Below are positions 1 through 8,184 of a stretch of 25,000 nucleotides of DNA, piece by piece (the stretch's first letter is position 1; each line of letters begins with the position of its first letter). A model generated the notes under the pieces. The model was not told the origin of the DNA, ran no database searches, and saw only the letters and a program-made list of their open reading frames with translations. A program made the translations under genes and the position numbers. Source of the stretch: Botryococcus braunii (lineage: Eukaryota; Chlorophyta; Trebouxiophyceae); assembly GCA_002005505.1 (NCBI GenBank), contig KV908460.1, forward strand, positions 145,001 through 170,000. Reading direction: 5' to 3'.

Positions 1-377
1 AAAAAAAAACGATGTCGATGATCCATGTGATGTTTGCAATTAGTTGTAGTTGAAGCGCGTGGGGGGTCCAATAGGGACAAGCTACCTTGGCGGCAGCATG
101 GGAGAAGGTACGGCAGATGTACCTGAAACGTGCTGAACAGCGGACAGTCGTATGGACTGTAGCTGTGACTCGACATATGTATCCTCAACGACCTGTCCGC
201 TGCGTTTCGAGGATGCGCCGAATGCCCATAACCTAACAAAAACACGCATGTCTGTCGACGATGACGCATTCCTGTACTTCTTGTTTAAAGGCGTTATCCC
301 AAACAGTCTTGAAGCACGGTACGAATATTCATTATTGGCAGCCTACCGTGCGATGCACACAACATTGATCAATTGAC
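1..377. other. Non-coding stretch at left edge
   Basis: I see no supported gene here. Short open frames exist on both strands but show no recognisable motif, and they continue into the adjacent tandem repeat. The first nine bases are an A run at the window edge. Confidence 0.4.
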
Positions 378-775
378 ATGGACATTGACATTGACATGGC
401 TGCATCACGATGTACACAACATTGACATCCCCATTCATATGTCTGCATTGCGATGTATGAAGCATTGCCAGCCTCACTGAAATGTATGCAACGCGATGTA
501 CACAACATTGACATCCAAATTGACATGTCTGCACGGCGATGTACGCAACATTGACATCCACATTGACATGTCTGCATGGCGATGTACACAACATTGACAT
601 GTTTGCATTGCGATGTACACGGCATTGAAATCTCCATTGACGTGTCTGTTCTAAGAGGTACACAACATTGACATCCATATTCACATGTCTGCATTGCGAA
701 ATCAACGTTGACATCCACAACAACATGTCTGCTTGACACAACATTGACATGCATTGACATGTGCCTTGCGTGCAC
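378..775. repeat. 43-bp minisatellite, about eight degenerate copies
   Basis: The unit begins ACATTGACAT, continues with a second TTGACATGTCTGCAT part and ends GCGATGTACACA. It is about 43 bp and recurs with substitutions and truncations. The shorter core TTGACAT repeats inside each unit. The long Cys/His/Met-rich frames on the minus strand here are by-products of the repeat. Confidence 0.85.
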
Positions 776-1086
776 GTGTCACCGGGGAGGCAACCAGTGC
801 CAATTGCAGTCTGCACACATGCATGCGATGCACACGTGTGCACACAATTGACATGTCAAGCACGCAAGCATTGACATGCAAATGCTTGCGGATTACCAGG
901 CTGTGCAGATTGGTAACAAGCGATATCTGTGTTTCAAAAACTGTCGGCTCCCAGGAGGCCACTGTCCTGGCCGGGATTGTACTGCTGGGCTTATACCGCC
1001 GGTCGCTTGTACTGCCAGTCGCTCGTAATTACACAGCATCCCACTATAGCTGATGCATGCTTTTAAGGAATCTCGTGTCATATAAG
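776..1086. other. Unique non-coding sequence
   Basis: Nothing convincing is seen. Sparse TTGACATG cores of the preceding minisatellite continue to about 890. No frame here carries a domain motif. Confidence 0.35.
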
Positions 1087-1120
1087 TGTTGTACAGTCTG
1101 TACTAACGGACTGTACAACA
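1087..1120. repeat. 12-bp stem hairpin followed by a T run
   Basis: TGTTGTACAGTC pairs perfectly with GACTGTACAACA across a 10-base loop. A T7 run follows about 10 bases later. Its role is unknown. In a eukaryotic setting it should not be read as a bacterial terminator. Confidence 0.6.
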
Positions 1121-1375
1121 GACGGCTCTTTTTTTGAGTTATGTGCACTTTCATATTATGATGGTTCCATTGAACTGCTTCCGTTGCAGTGAACCTGTGT
1201 TCACGACATGTCAACACGAGTGGGGAGCATTCGACATCATGCTCGGTATTAGGGGAGAAGATAACAGACGAGACAGTGTTCAAGAGTCTCAACTTTGCAT
1301 ATGGAATTTTTTAAGACCTTCTGGAAATTTCCATGACTATGTCTGCTTTAAAAGCTTCTCTTTCTGTGATCGTGC

Positions 1376-1648
1376 CCTAATGAACCCGGTCGAGTACGGC
1401 TGCTGTGATATAATTAGGACACAGCATTTGTTTATTGCCTGATTACCTGATGAATTCCCTGATAAGGCCAAAGCTAGTGTTCATTTATTACGAGGAACAA
1501 TGAATTTAACCCTTATGAATCTCACCAACCTAGAAAATCCTCCATGTCAGACATTCATCTGACATTTGTGCTCGTCATCACGAAGAATTTAAATGTGAAG
1601 GCATATGAACCGTTCAGTTTCTATGCCTCTCGAGAACCCACATAGAGT
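1376..1648. repeat. Dispersed repeat R, copy 1 (uninterrupted)
   Basis: This block is clearly similar to 2229-2326 joined to 15366-15575. Shared stretches include GAACCCGGT, GACACAGCATTTGTT, CCTGATAAGGCC, TTCATCTGAC, CACGAAGA, CGTTCAGTTTCTATG and TCTCTCGAGAACC, in the same order. The copies are diverged, so this is an older repeat. It provides the empty-site comparison for element A: the interruption in the other copy falls where this copy reads AAAGCTAGTG. No coding capacity was found. The left limit may reach about 1340. Confidence 0.75.
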
Positions 1649-1730
1649 CCTAGTACTGTCTATCCACCATGCACTCGAGCTACATCTCCGGAGATGTAGC
1701 TGAAGTGCATGGTGGATAGACAGTCCTAGG
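1649..1730. repeat. Long near-perfect palindrome (41-nt arms)
   Basis: Two 41-nt arms meet without a spacer at CTCC/GGAG between 1689 and 1690. Only three positions are mispaired (a CG/GA pair of bases, and 1654 against 1725). The outer arm bases CCTAGTACTGTC are the reverse complement of the repeat unit that fills the array to the right, so the hairpin and the array are related. The transcript or single strand would form a very stable stem. Confidence 0.85.
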
Positions 1731-2115
1731 CGTATTCCTAGACAGTACTAGCTAGGCGTAGTCCTATAGTAGTATACATATACTACGTAGTATACATATA
1801 CTACGTAGTATACATATACTACGTAGTCCTAGACAGTACTAGGCGTAGTACTAGACAGTACTAGGCGTAGTAATAGACAGTACTAGGCGTAGTACTAGAC
1901 AGAACTAGGCGTAGTAATAGACAGTACTAGGCGTAGTATTAGACAGTACTAGGCGTAGTCCTAGACAGTACTAGCTAGGCGTAGTCCTATAGGCGCATAC
2001 GTATACTACGTAGTCCTAGACAGTACTAGGCGTAGTAATAGACAGTACTAGGCGTAGTCCTAGACAGTTCTAGACGTAGTCCTAGACAGTACTAGGCGCA
2101 GTACTAGAAAGTACT
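1731..2115. repeat. 22-bp tandem array (GACAGTACTAGGCGTAGTA core)
   Basis: About 14 units of roughly 22 bp share the core GACAGTACTAGGCGTAGTA, with variation mainly in the two to three bases between cores (TCCTA, TACTA, TAATA). The unit contains self-complementary parts (AGTACT, CTAG), so it can fold in many ways. From about 1768 to 1826 it is interrupted by three copies of an 18-bp palindromic AT-rich unit (GTATACATATACTAC). Confidence 0.85.
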
Positions 2116-2184
2116 ACGCAAAGCTTTTGTAGGTAGCGTAAGGGCAAGGATCCTTGCACTCACGCTACCTATAAAGCTTTGCGT
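2116..2184. repeat. Second long hairpin, 33-34-nt arms
   Basis: ACGCAAAGCTTT at the left pairs with AAAGCTTTGCGT at the right, and GGTAGCGT pairs with ACGCTACC further in. The centre is GGATCC. There is one bulge and a few mismatches. It closes the 22-bp array on the right, as the palindrome at 1649-1730 closes it on the left. Confidence 0.8.
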
Positions 2185-2228
2185 TCCGTGATCGGGGCCT
2201 AGAGAGAATTAGGAATTATGATCATAAT

Positions 2229-2326
2229 GATCACGAACCCGGTTTGAGTACAGCGCTGCTGTGATTACAGTTATGACACAGCATTTGTTCTAATACCTAA
2301 TCAATTTCCTGATAAGGCCTATGCTA
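2229..2326. repeat. Dispersed repeat R, copy 2, left part
   Basis: This matches 1376-1470 of copy 1 (GAACCCGGT, GCTGCTGTGAT, GACACAGCATTTGTT, CCTGATAAGGCC) and stops at the TGCTA that forms the left target duplication of element A. The homology continues after the element at 15366. Confidence 0.75.
2322..2326. repeat. Target-site duplication of element A, left (TGCTA)
   Basis: TGCTA stands directly before the 5' LTR and again directly after the 3' LTR at 15361-15365. A 5-bp duplication is usual for Ty3/gypsy integrases. It shows that both ends belong to one insertion. Confidence 0.9.
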
Positions 2327-2552
2327 TGTAAAGACAACCATTACCTTGTACTTCATATGCGTGCATGGGGAGATCCCGTACAGTTCTCTCTGGTTTTCAT
2401 ATATACTTAGATGAACGCGTACATTCTATAATTGGCCGCTCTGCGTCGCATTTAAGACGAGAACTTCACGCATTGTAATCAGTCGCTATCTTCGTCTTCA
2501 TGAACGGATCTCTTTGCCTCAGTCAAATACTCTTCCGCTGATTGCCATAACA
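2327..2552 (+). repeat. 5' LTR of element A
   Basis: Starts TGTAAAGACAACC and ends GCCATAACA, so it has the usual TG...CA ends. It is 226 bp against 231 bp in the 3' copy. Differences seen by eye are G to A in GGGGAG, A to C in TACAG, a missing ATAT in the TATATA tract, and one missing A in CTTAAG. Confidence 0.95.
2400..2405 (+). promoter_or_regulatory. Possible TATA element in LTR A
   Basis: A TATATA tract lies in the middle of the LTR, with the expected U3 position about 150 bp before the LTR end. The 3' LTR has a longer tract here (four extra bases). Assignment rests on composition and position only. Confidence 0.3.
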
Positions 2553-2553
2553 C

Positions 2554-2565
2554 TGGTATCGGCGA
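2554..2565 (+). other. Primer-binding site of element A
   Basis: TGGTATCGGCGA begins one base after the 5' LTR. The TGGTATC part complements the CCA-bearing 3' end of plant-type initiator Met-tRNA, the usual primer of plant Ty3/gypsy elements. Element B has the same 12 bases at 6887. Confidence 0.8.
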
Positions 2566-2614
2566 TATAGTTGTCGCTTGATCTTCTTGTTTCTTTGGCT
2601 TAGGTGCGTTTGTG

Positions 2615-3687
2615 ATGAGACGAACCAGGACAGGGGCTCCGCGCAAGCAGGTCAGTTTTACGACGCCTAGGAAGCAGATGGTTCCGGCTGGAATCCCCAC
2701 TTCAGGGCCGAATTTTGTTGATCCTGAGCGTGTAGATGTGTCTACTTTTGTTTCCAAACCTTTATACGAGTCGATGCTGGCTCGGGGCTTTGACCCGGGA
2801 GCCACTTACGACACCACTGATGAGGAGGCGGAGAGCCGCCCAGGCAGTGCTGTGGTGCAAGATGCAAGCCGTCTAAGTGATTCATCTCTTCTAGCAGAGA
2901 TGCGCTCGCGTGGAATGGTCTTCCCAGCACCGTCTCCTGTGGTTCCGGACCCCACCTTGAGGGAAGTTCCCATCTCGGCTGTGAAGACCAAGTTTCCTGA
3001 ACCCATGTTGTATTATGGAGATCCTGACATGTTGGATGCCCATTTTCTGCAAGTTCGTACGTACTTGCGTGCGAATCGTGTAGATCTGTCAGGAGACGTA
3101 GCCGTTGATATGGCCAGTATGTTCCTACGGGGCAAGGCTCTTGATTGGCTCGTCTCACGGACTCAATTGGCAGCTAAAGGGCAAGCCGTGGAATTGGCAA
3201 CGTTCCACGCATACATGCAGGCTTTACAGGAGGCCGTCCGACCAGTGGAGCTGACGGATACTTACTTTGAGCCTTTCTTGTCATGAGACAAGGAAAACGG
3301 TCCATGAGGGAGTATGTTGCGCATTTCAATGCGTGTAGGGCCAAAGCACCTGACTGCATGTCAGATGCGATGTTAATGTTTGTGTTTAAGCGTGGGTGTC
3401 GGGATGACCTGCGCAGGGCGATTACGGTGCAGCGTCCGCAGACGCTGGAAGAGGTGTTCACACTTGCAGTTGCAGTATCTGATCTGCATGCAAGTGTCCC
3501 TCCTCAGGGTGGCGGGCAGAAGGGGTTTCCCTCCGGAGGATCCCAGACCAAACCCACACCTTCTCCCCCGGCTAAGGAGGCTAATAAGCCTACCTGCCCC
3601 CATTGCGGCAAACCCGGACATAATGTCGATGCATGCTGGGTCTTACACCCTGAAATGAGAAAACTAATAAACAAAACGGCTGCCTAA
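2615..3687 (+). pseudogene. gag: gag of element A (frame-broken)
   Basis: Gag is the structural polyprotein that forms the virus-like particle and packages the RNA. The first frame runs from the ATG at 2615 to TGA at 3284-3286. It holds a capsid-like retrotrans_gag region (LRGKALDWLV followed by a helical stretch). The second frame begins in the overlapping ATGA at 3283 and continues the same domain (SMREYVAHFNACR), then a zinc knuckle Cys-X2-Cys-X4-His-X4-Cys at 3595-3636 (CPHCGKPGHNVDAC). Two stops, TAA TAG, close it. The capsid domain spans the frame change, so the ancestral gag was probably one frame and has suffered an indel near 3283. Stop-restart translation at ATGA is possible but less likely. 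The GTG at 2612 precedes the ATG. I chose the ATG as start. Confidence 0.8.
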
Positions 3688-3723
3688 TAGGTGTGGCTGT
3701 GGGGTGTGACAGGTGTTGGTACC

Positions 3724-4281
3724 ATGGAGATTCAAACAGGGATCCCGGTTCTTCCCGCGTTTGACGAGTTTGTTACCTACCTACGCACCTTTTCTGAGAG
3801 TGTTGTGACTCATGTGACGAGTTCGCAACGCTTGCCTGTGTCTGAAACCCCTTTTGGGCTGATCACCCCTACTTGTGAGCAGTGTGAGGGTAGAGAGACG
3901 CATGTTGATGGATCCCATGAGTTGGTTGTTTCCTTGAGTTCTGAAGCTGCTCCCATGGCTTGGGAAAGAGTGATTACACGGGCCCTTCCCGGGGATAGGG
4001 TAACACTGCTTTGCCCCAGGTCCACAGGTGGGGAGGCTGTAGGGCCAGAACTGCAGGAGCAACGCCATGCGACCATCGTTATCCCTTGGACATCTCTACT
4101 GCAGTTATGGGGAGAATCTACTGCGATTCAGGCGCCTCCCACTGTTAAGAGTGTTTTCGGGCGGGACATGGTTGAGGTGTTTGTCATTACTAGGCTTGTA
4201 GCTGTACCTAGTAAACTCACCTACCAGACCCCTTCATCATATTGCACAGATGAGCGCAGATTTTACTGTAGCGACTCCTGA
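3724..4281 (+). CDS. Extra ORF of element A between gag and protease
   Basis: A 185-residue frame follows gag in the same reading frame after the double stop. Its first ATG sits in a good context (ACCATGG). I recognise no domain. The sequence is soluble-looking, with hydrophobic stretches too short for membrane spans and one CEQCEG pair of cysteines. It overlaps the pol ATG at 4250 by 32 bases in a different frame. Ty3/gypsy elements usually pass directly from gag to protease, so this may be the N-terminal extension of a former Gag-Pol fusion or an acquired accessory ORF. It stays open for about 560 bases although the gag next to it is broken, which argues weakly for real coding. Confidence 0.5.
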   Translation: MEIQTGIPVLPAFDEFVTYLRTFSESVVTHVTSSQRLPVSETPFGLITPTCEQCEGRETHVDGSHELVVSLSSEAAPMAWERVITRALPGDRVTLLCPRSTGGEAVGPELQEQRHATIVIPWTSLLQLWGESTAIQAPPTVKSVFGRDMVEVFVITRLVAVPSKLTYQTPSSYCTDERRFYCSDS

Positions 4282-6436
4282 CTTGTCACATACGTGTATC
4301 CAGTTTGAGGGATTGGTGCAGGGTGTTGCATGTAGGGTGCTATTGGATAGTGGTGCTACAGCTAATTTTGTGAGTGAAGAGTTTATGCATGCTCTTGTTT
4401 TACCCACTATGCCTCTCAACTCGTTGTTGACAGTGAACCTCGCTGATGGTAGAGCCAAGGTAGCTGATCAGGTGTGTGCAGTTGACTTGTCTGTGGGGTC
4501 GTTTCAGTTCCGAGTGGATTGTTTGCCTACAGAGCTGCATACCTATGATGTTGTGTTAGGAAAGCCCTGGTTGACAGCGTTTAATCCATGTGTAAATTGG
4601 CGCTTGAACACTGTTTGTCTTGTTGATGGTGAAAGCACACATGTTTTGGTGGGTAGTCAGCGTTCTGATGCCCCTAAATATGTGATTTCTGCCATAGAGT
4701 TGGATAGATTTGCTTCTGATTTGACAGAATTGTACGTGCTCAAGTTGAAACCTGTACAACGGGATTCTGAACCAATACATGCCCAGCCGGGGTTGGAGGA
4801 CTTGTTGCAGGAGTTCTCGGATGTCCTATCAGGCTTGCCTGACAGTCTTCCACCACCTCGAGTCGGAGACCACGAAATCCACCTGGAACCTGGTGCTCGA
4901 CCTCCTGCCTCCCGCATTTACCCGCTGTCGGGAGCTCAGCTTGCTGAGCTTAGGGCACAGCTGCAGGAGTTGCTGGAACGAGGGTACATCAGGCCCAGCT
5001 CTAGTCCTTACGGTGCTCCCATCCTTTTTGTCCCCAAGAAGGACGGTGGTTGGCGGTTGTGTATTGACTATCGCGCTCTAAACAAATTGACTATAAGAAA
5101 CCAACACCCGTTGCCACGTATCGATGAAATGTTCGAGCAGTTGTGTGGTAGTAAGCTCTTTACTAAACTTGACTTAGCCTCTGGGTACCACCAGATCCGT
5201 ATGCATGAGAATAGTATAGAGAAGACTGCTTTTAAGACAAAGTATGGTCACTATGAATTTACTGTGATGCCCTTTGGTCTGACAAACGCCCCCGCAACGT
5301 TTCAATACGTGATGAATACTGTTCTGGCGCCTTACTTAGACAGGTTTGTGCTGGTTTATTTAGATGACATCCTCATTTATAGTAAGTCTTTTGAGGAACA
5401 CTTGCAACACTTGAGACTTGTACTTCAGGCACTACGAGACCATCAGTTTTTCTGTAAACGCTCCAAGTGTTTGTTTTGCGCACCCGAGGTGGAGTATTTG
5501 GGACATGTCATTTCCAGTGAGGGAGTGAGGGTGGACCCGAAGAAGGTTGAGGCTATCATGAATTGGCCCACCCCTACCTGTGTGTCTGAACTTCGTTCGT
5601 TCATGGGTCTTCTACAGTTCTATGGTACATTTGCAGACCACTTTGCTCATGTTGCCTTCCCTCTTACTGAGTTGTTTAAAAAGGATGCTCCATGGCAATG
5701 GGATGACTTGCATGAGAAGGCTTTCCGTGAATTGAAACATCTGATGTGTACTGCTCCTTGTTTGCTCCCACCAGACTTGCAACAACCTTTTGTCGTGCAT
5801 GTGGATGCATCTGCCTTTGCTATTGGGTGTGTGTTACAGCAAGATCAAGGTAAGGGACTGCATCCGATCGCCTTTGAGTCTAGGAAACTGCAGCCCAGTG
5901 AGCGAAAGTTGGCTCCATATGACAGAGAATTATTGGCCCTTGTACACGCCCTGCGTAAGTGGAAGCATTTGCTGATTGGGGGGAAGTTTACTGTGTACAC
6001 TGACCAAAAAGCTTTAAAATTCCTCTTAACTGCACCGACGCGTACTGATCGACAAGAGCGCTTTTTGACTGACATTATGAGGTTCATGCCTGACATTAGA
6101 TATGTCAAAGGTACTGATAATGTGGTCGCGGACGCGTTGAGTCGGCGCGCAGACTTAGCTACTCTGCATGTCTCCTCTCTTGTGTCAGACACCTTGTTGG
6201 AAGAGTTGAGTAAGGGTTATGAAAATGATCCACAGGTCCCTGGTTTGTTGGATCAGGGAACCGTGAGTTGGAAAAGGGGGTTGCTGTATACCGAGCATGA
6301 CAAGATTTATGTTTCAGAAGGCCCTGTGAGGGAGAGGATCTTAGCAGAGTGTCACAGCACACCTTTTTCAGGCCATTTGGGCGCTCACAAGACTGCTGAG
6401 CAAGTGTGCAGGTTCTTCTATTGGCCAGCCATGTTG
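4250..6436 (+). pseudogene. pol: pol of element A, 5' part (PR-RT-RNase H-start of IN)
   Basis: Pol matures into protease, reverse transcriptase, RNase H and integrase. The ATG at 4250 opens a frame with a retropepsin active site (LDSGAT, Asp about 33) and VLGKPWL. The RT domain (about 210-430) has [31 protein letters not shown] and the catalytic YLDD at 370-373. RNase H follows ([11 protein letters not shown] with Asp 519, [28 protein letters not shown]). The integrase zinc-binding domain starts with His 702 and His 709. Native coding ends at Leu 729 (6436), where element B begins. The frame then runs into the B LTR and stops at 6568, adding about 43 foreign residues. RT and RNase H motifs are all intact. 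The remainder of pol resumes at 13380 in register. Confidence 0.95.
6432..6436. repeat. Target-site duplication of element B, left (TGTTG)
   Basis: TGTTG lies directly before the 5' LTR of B and again at 13375-13379 directly after the 3' LTR. An A precedes both, so ATGTTG is shared and the exact edge is uncertain by one base. Confidence 0.9.
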
Positions 6437-6885
6437 TGTAGTGAGGTGCCGCGTCAGCGTGACGCGTCTCACGTAGGATGTGCGCGTAGTTCATGTTTCT
6501 TCGTGCCCTTTGGGATACGAGTAGATCTCGTTGTCCTTGTGTGTAGGAAAATGACTGTAATATCCTAGTGGGTCTCCTCTCGTCATCCATATCGTTATGC
6601 TCGCGAGAGCATCTCGTAGAGGGACGACGTAGCCGGATCCGCGCATAGGTGGACTAGGAACTCGGGTGGCGATCATTGTCTTTGGGTTTGCTGCTACGAG
6701 AGAGACATCTAGCATTATCTACATTGTTCATTATATATTGTTCTTTGGAGACTCGGACGACCTGCGTGAGGAGGGCTGCGAACTTGTAACGGATTGGAAC
6801 TTCGATTTCTACCTTCGGTGTCACCCTTGCCTGAAACCCTTGCTTAGCTGTTATAAATCTTAGTTACACGTCTCACTTCGTTAAA
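6437..6885 (+). repeat. 5' LTR of element B
   Basis: Starts TGTAGTGAGG and ends CACTTCGTTAAA. The 449 bp match 12926-13374 without a difference that I can find by eye. The 3' end is AA rather than the usual CA. The shared A of the target site makes the end ambiguous by one base. Confidence 0.95.
6730..6737 (+). promoter_or_regulatory. Possible TATA element in LTR B
   Basis: TTATATAT sits about 150 bp before the LTR end, a plausible U3 core promoter position. Evidence is composition and position only. A second TTATAAAT lies nearer the end, at 6851. Confidence 0.3.
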
Positions 6886-6886
6886 T

Positions 6887-6898
6887 TGGTATCGGCGA
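6887..6898 (+). other. Primer-binding site of element B
   Basis: TGGTATCGGCGA begins one base after the LTR and is identical to the primer site of element A. It complements an initiator Met-tRNA-like 3' end. Both elements therefore appear to use the same host tRNA. Confidence 0.8.
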
Positions 6899-6964
6899 GG
6901 CGGTTAGAGCCTCGAACCGAAGGGAGACGTAGGGAAGGTTGTAATTGCATTGTTCCATTGCAAC

Positions 6965-8173
6965 ATGATGGCGGTTAAACGGAAAGGAAACAAGTACTCC
7001 GGTCTCCCTCTTAAAGAGAAAGAAATTTTGGAAGGTTTGGAAAAGGAAGGTATTGAAGTCGATGATCTTTTGGAAGAGTCCGAAACGGAATTGCATCTGG
7101 CCCCATCGCCCAAACCGACCACACCCAAAACGAAACCCAAACCCACTCCTTTGAAGACACCCTTGAAGAAAAATAAGACTAAATCCCTAATTCTACGGTT
7201 ATTGAAGCGGATTGAGGCCTTGGAGGGAGAACGAGCATCCAAGCAAACGTCATCCACCACTAACGTCGTGCGTGTGCCTACACCAGCCATGTTTACAGGA
7301 AAAAGAGGAAGCTTCCAATTCTTTGCTAGTAAGGTGGAATCATATGTGAACATTTCAAATGTGTCAAGGGACAAGTGGGTGGCAGTCGCGCTGCAATGTA
7401 TGGAGGAGCGACCTACAAAGGTGTGGGGAACATACCTCAAAAGGAAGGAAAGGGAAGGAGGTCAAACAGAGCCAACATGGGAAGACTTTAAAAATTTTAT
7501 GGGAAATCGATACGACTCTACAGATTTGGTTATGGCTGCCCGGCAAAAATTAGACCATGTTTATCAAGGGCAAGAAAGCGTTGAAAGATACATAGAAAGG
7601 TTTATTTCCTTGTTGAGTGATGTAGAAACCGAATATGACATCTGCGAAAATGATAAAATATATATGTTCCTCAAAGGCCTGAATGCTCCTATTAGAGTTG
7701 CTTGCACAGTTAACCCTCAAACTGGTGTCAGGTTCACAAGCCTCGACTCAATGTGCACTTATGTGGTGCAATATGAAAGCAACTTAAAATCAGGGGGGAT
7801 GCTGAGGGGACAGGAAGGAAGGAAGGTTCTCAACGTTGTGAAGAGGACTCCAACAAGCACGCCGGCATACTTTCCGGGATTCACCCAGGGGCCTGTGCTT
7901 GGAGCCGTCGGACACAACGTTGGTGGGAAGTTAGATTCTCGGACAAGCGTCCCCTCCGAGCGCCAGTGTTATTTCTGCAAAAACTTTGGTCACGAGCAAT
8001 GGCAATGTCAGGCCAAGCGGGACTACTTGCAAAGGAAGAGCAGGCGCGACAGTCAATTGCCCCCACCTCCTCCTTTCCCCTCTAATCAAGCTCGAGGTGG
8101 GGAGTGGAAGGGCCGTGGTGGCCGGGGAGCACATTGGAAGGGAAAAGGGCCGGGGCATAATCCTCAAAAGTAA
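6965..8173 (+). CDS. gag: gag of element B
   Basis: This encodes the particle-forming Gag protein, 402 residues from the first ATG (6965, with a second ATG directly after). The N-terminus is basic, then comes an acidic stretch (EGIEVDDLLEESE) and a Pro/Thr/Lys-rich linker. The capsid-type retrotrans_gag region follows (WVAVALQCMEE, TWEDFKNFMGNRY, QESVERYIERFISLLSD, YMFLKGLNAPIR). A single zinc knuckle Cys-X2-Cys-X4-His-X4-Cys lies at 7967-8008 (CYFCKNFGHEQWQC), for RNA binding. The tail is rich in Arg and Gly (RGGEWKGRGGRG). It is intact. It ends at TAA 8171-8173, 11 bases before the pol ATG, which is in the -1 frame. Confidence 0.92.
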   Translation: MMAVKRKGNKYSGLPLKEKEILEGLEKEGIEVDDLLEESETELHLAPSPKPTTPKTKPKPTPLKTPLKKNKTKSLILRLLKRIEALEGERASKQTSSTTNVVRVPTPAMFTGKRGSFQFFASKVESYVNISNVSRDKWVAVALQCMEERPTKVWGTYLKRKEREGGQTEPTWEDFKNFMGNRYDSTDLVMAARQKLDHVYQGQESVERYIERFISLLSDVETEYDICENDKIYMFLKGLNAPIRVACTVNPQTGVRFTSLDSMCTYVVQYESNLKSGGMLRGQEGRKVLNVVKRTPTSTPAYFPGFTQGPVLGAVGHNVGGKLDSRTSVPSERQCYFCKNFGHEQWQCQAKRDYLQRKSRRDSQLPPPPPFPSNQARGGEWKGRGGRGAHWKGKGPGHNPQK

Positions 8174-8184
8174 ATTCTGAAGCC

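Noticed and set aside
332..962. Overlapping Cys/His/Met-rich frames on the minus strand
   Set aside because: They are translations of the 43-bp minisatellite and have no domain or start context.
1087..1137. Hairpin plus T run as an intrinsic terminator
   Set aside because: The surrounding DNA is eukaryotic and no gene ends here, so only the hairpin is recorded.
1731..2115. CRISPR-like array
   Set aside because: The 22-bp units are contiguous with no unique spacers, and the context is eukaryotic.
6491..6863. Short frames inside the LTRs of B (also at 12980-13352)
   Set aside because: They occur twice because the LTR is duplicated. They have no retroelement or other motif.
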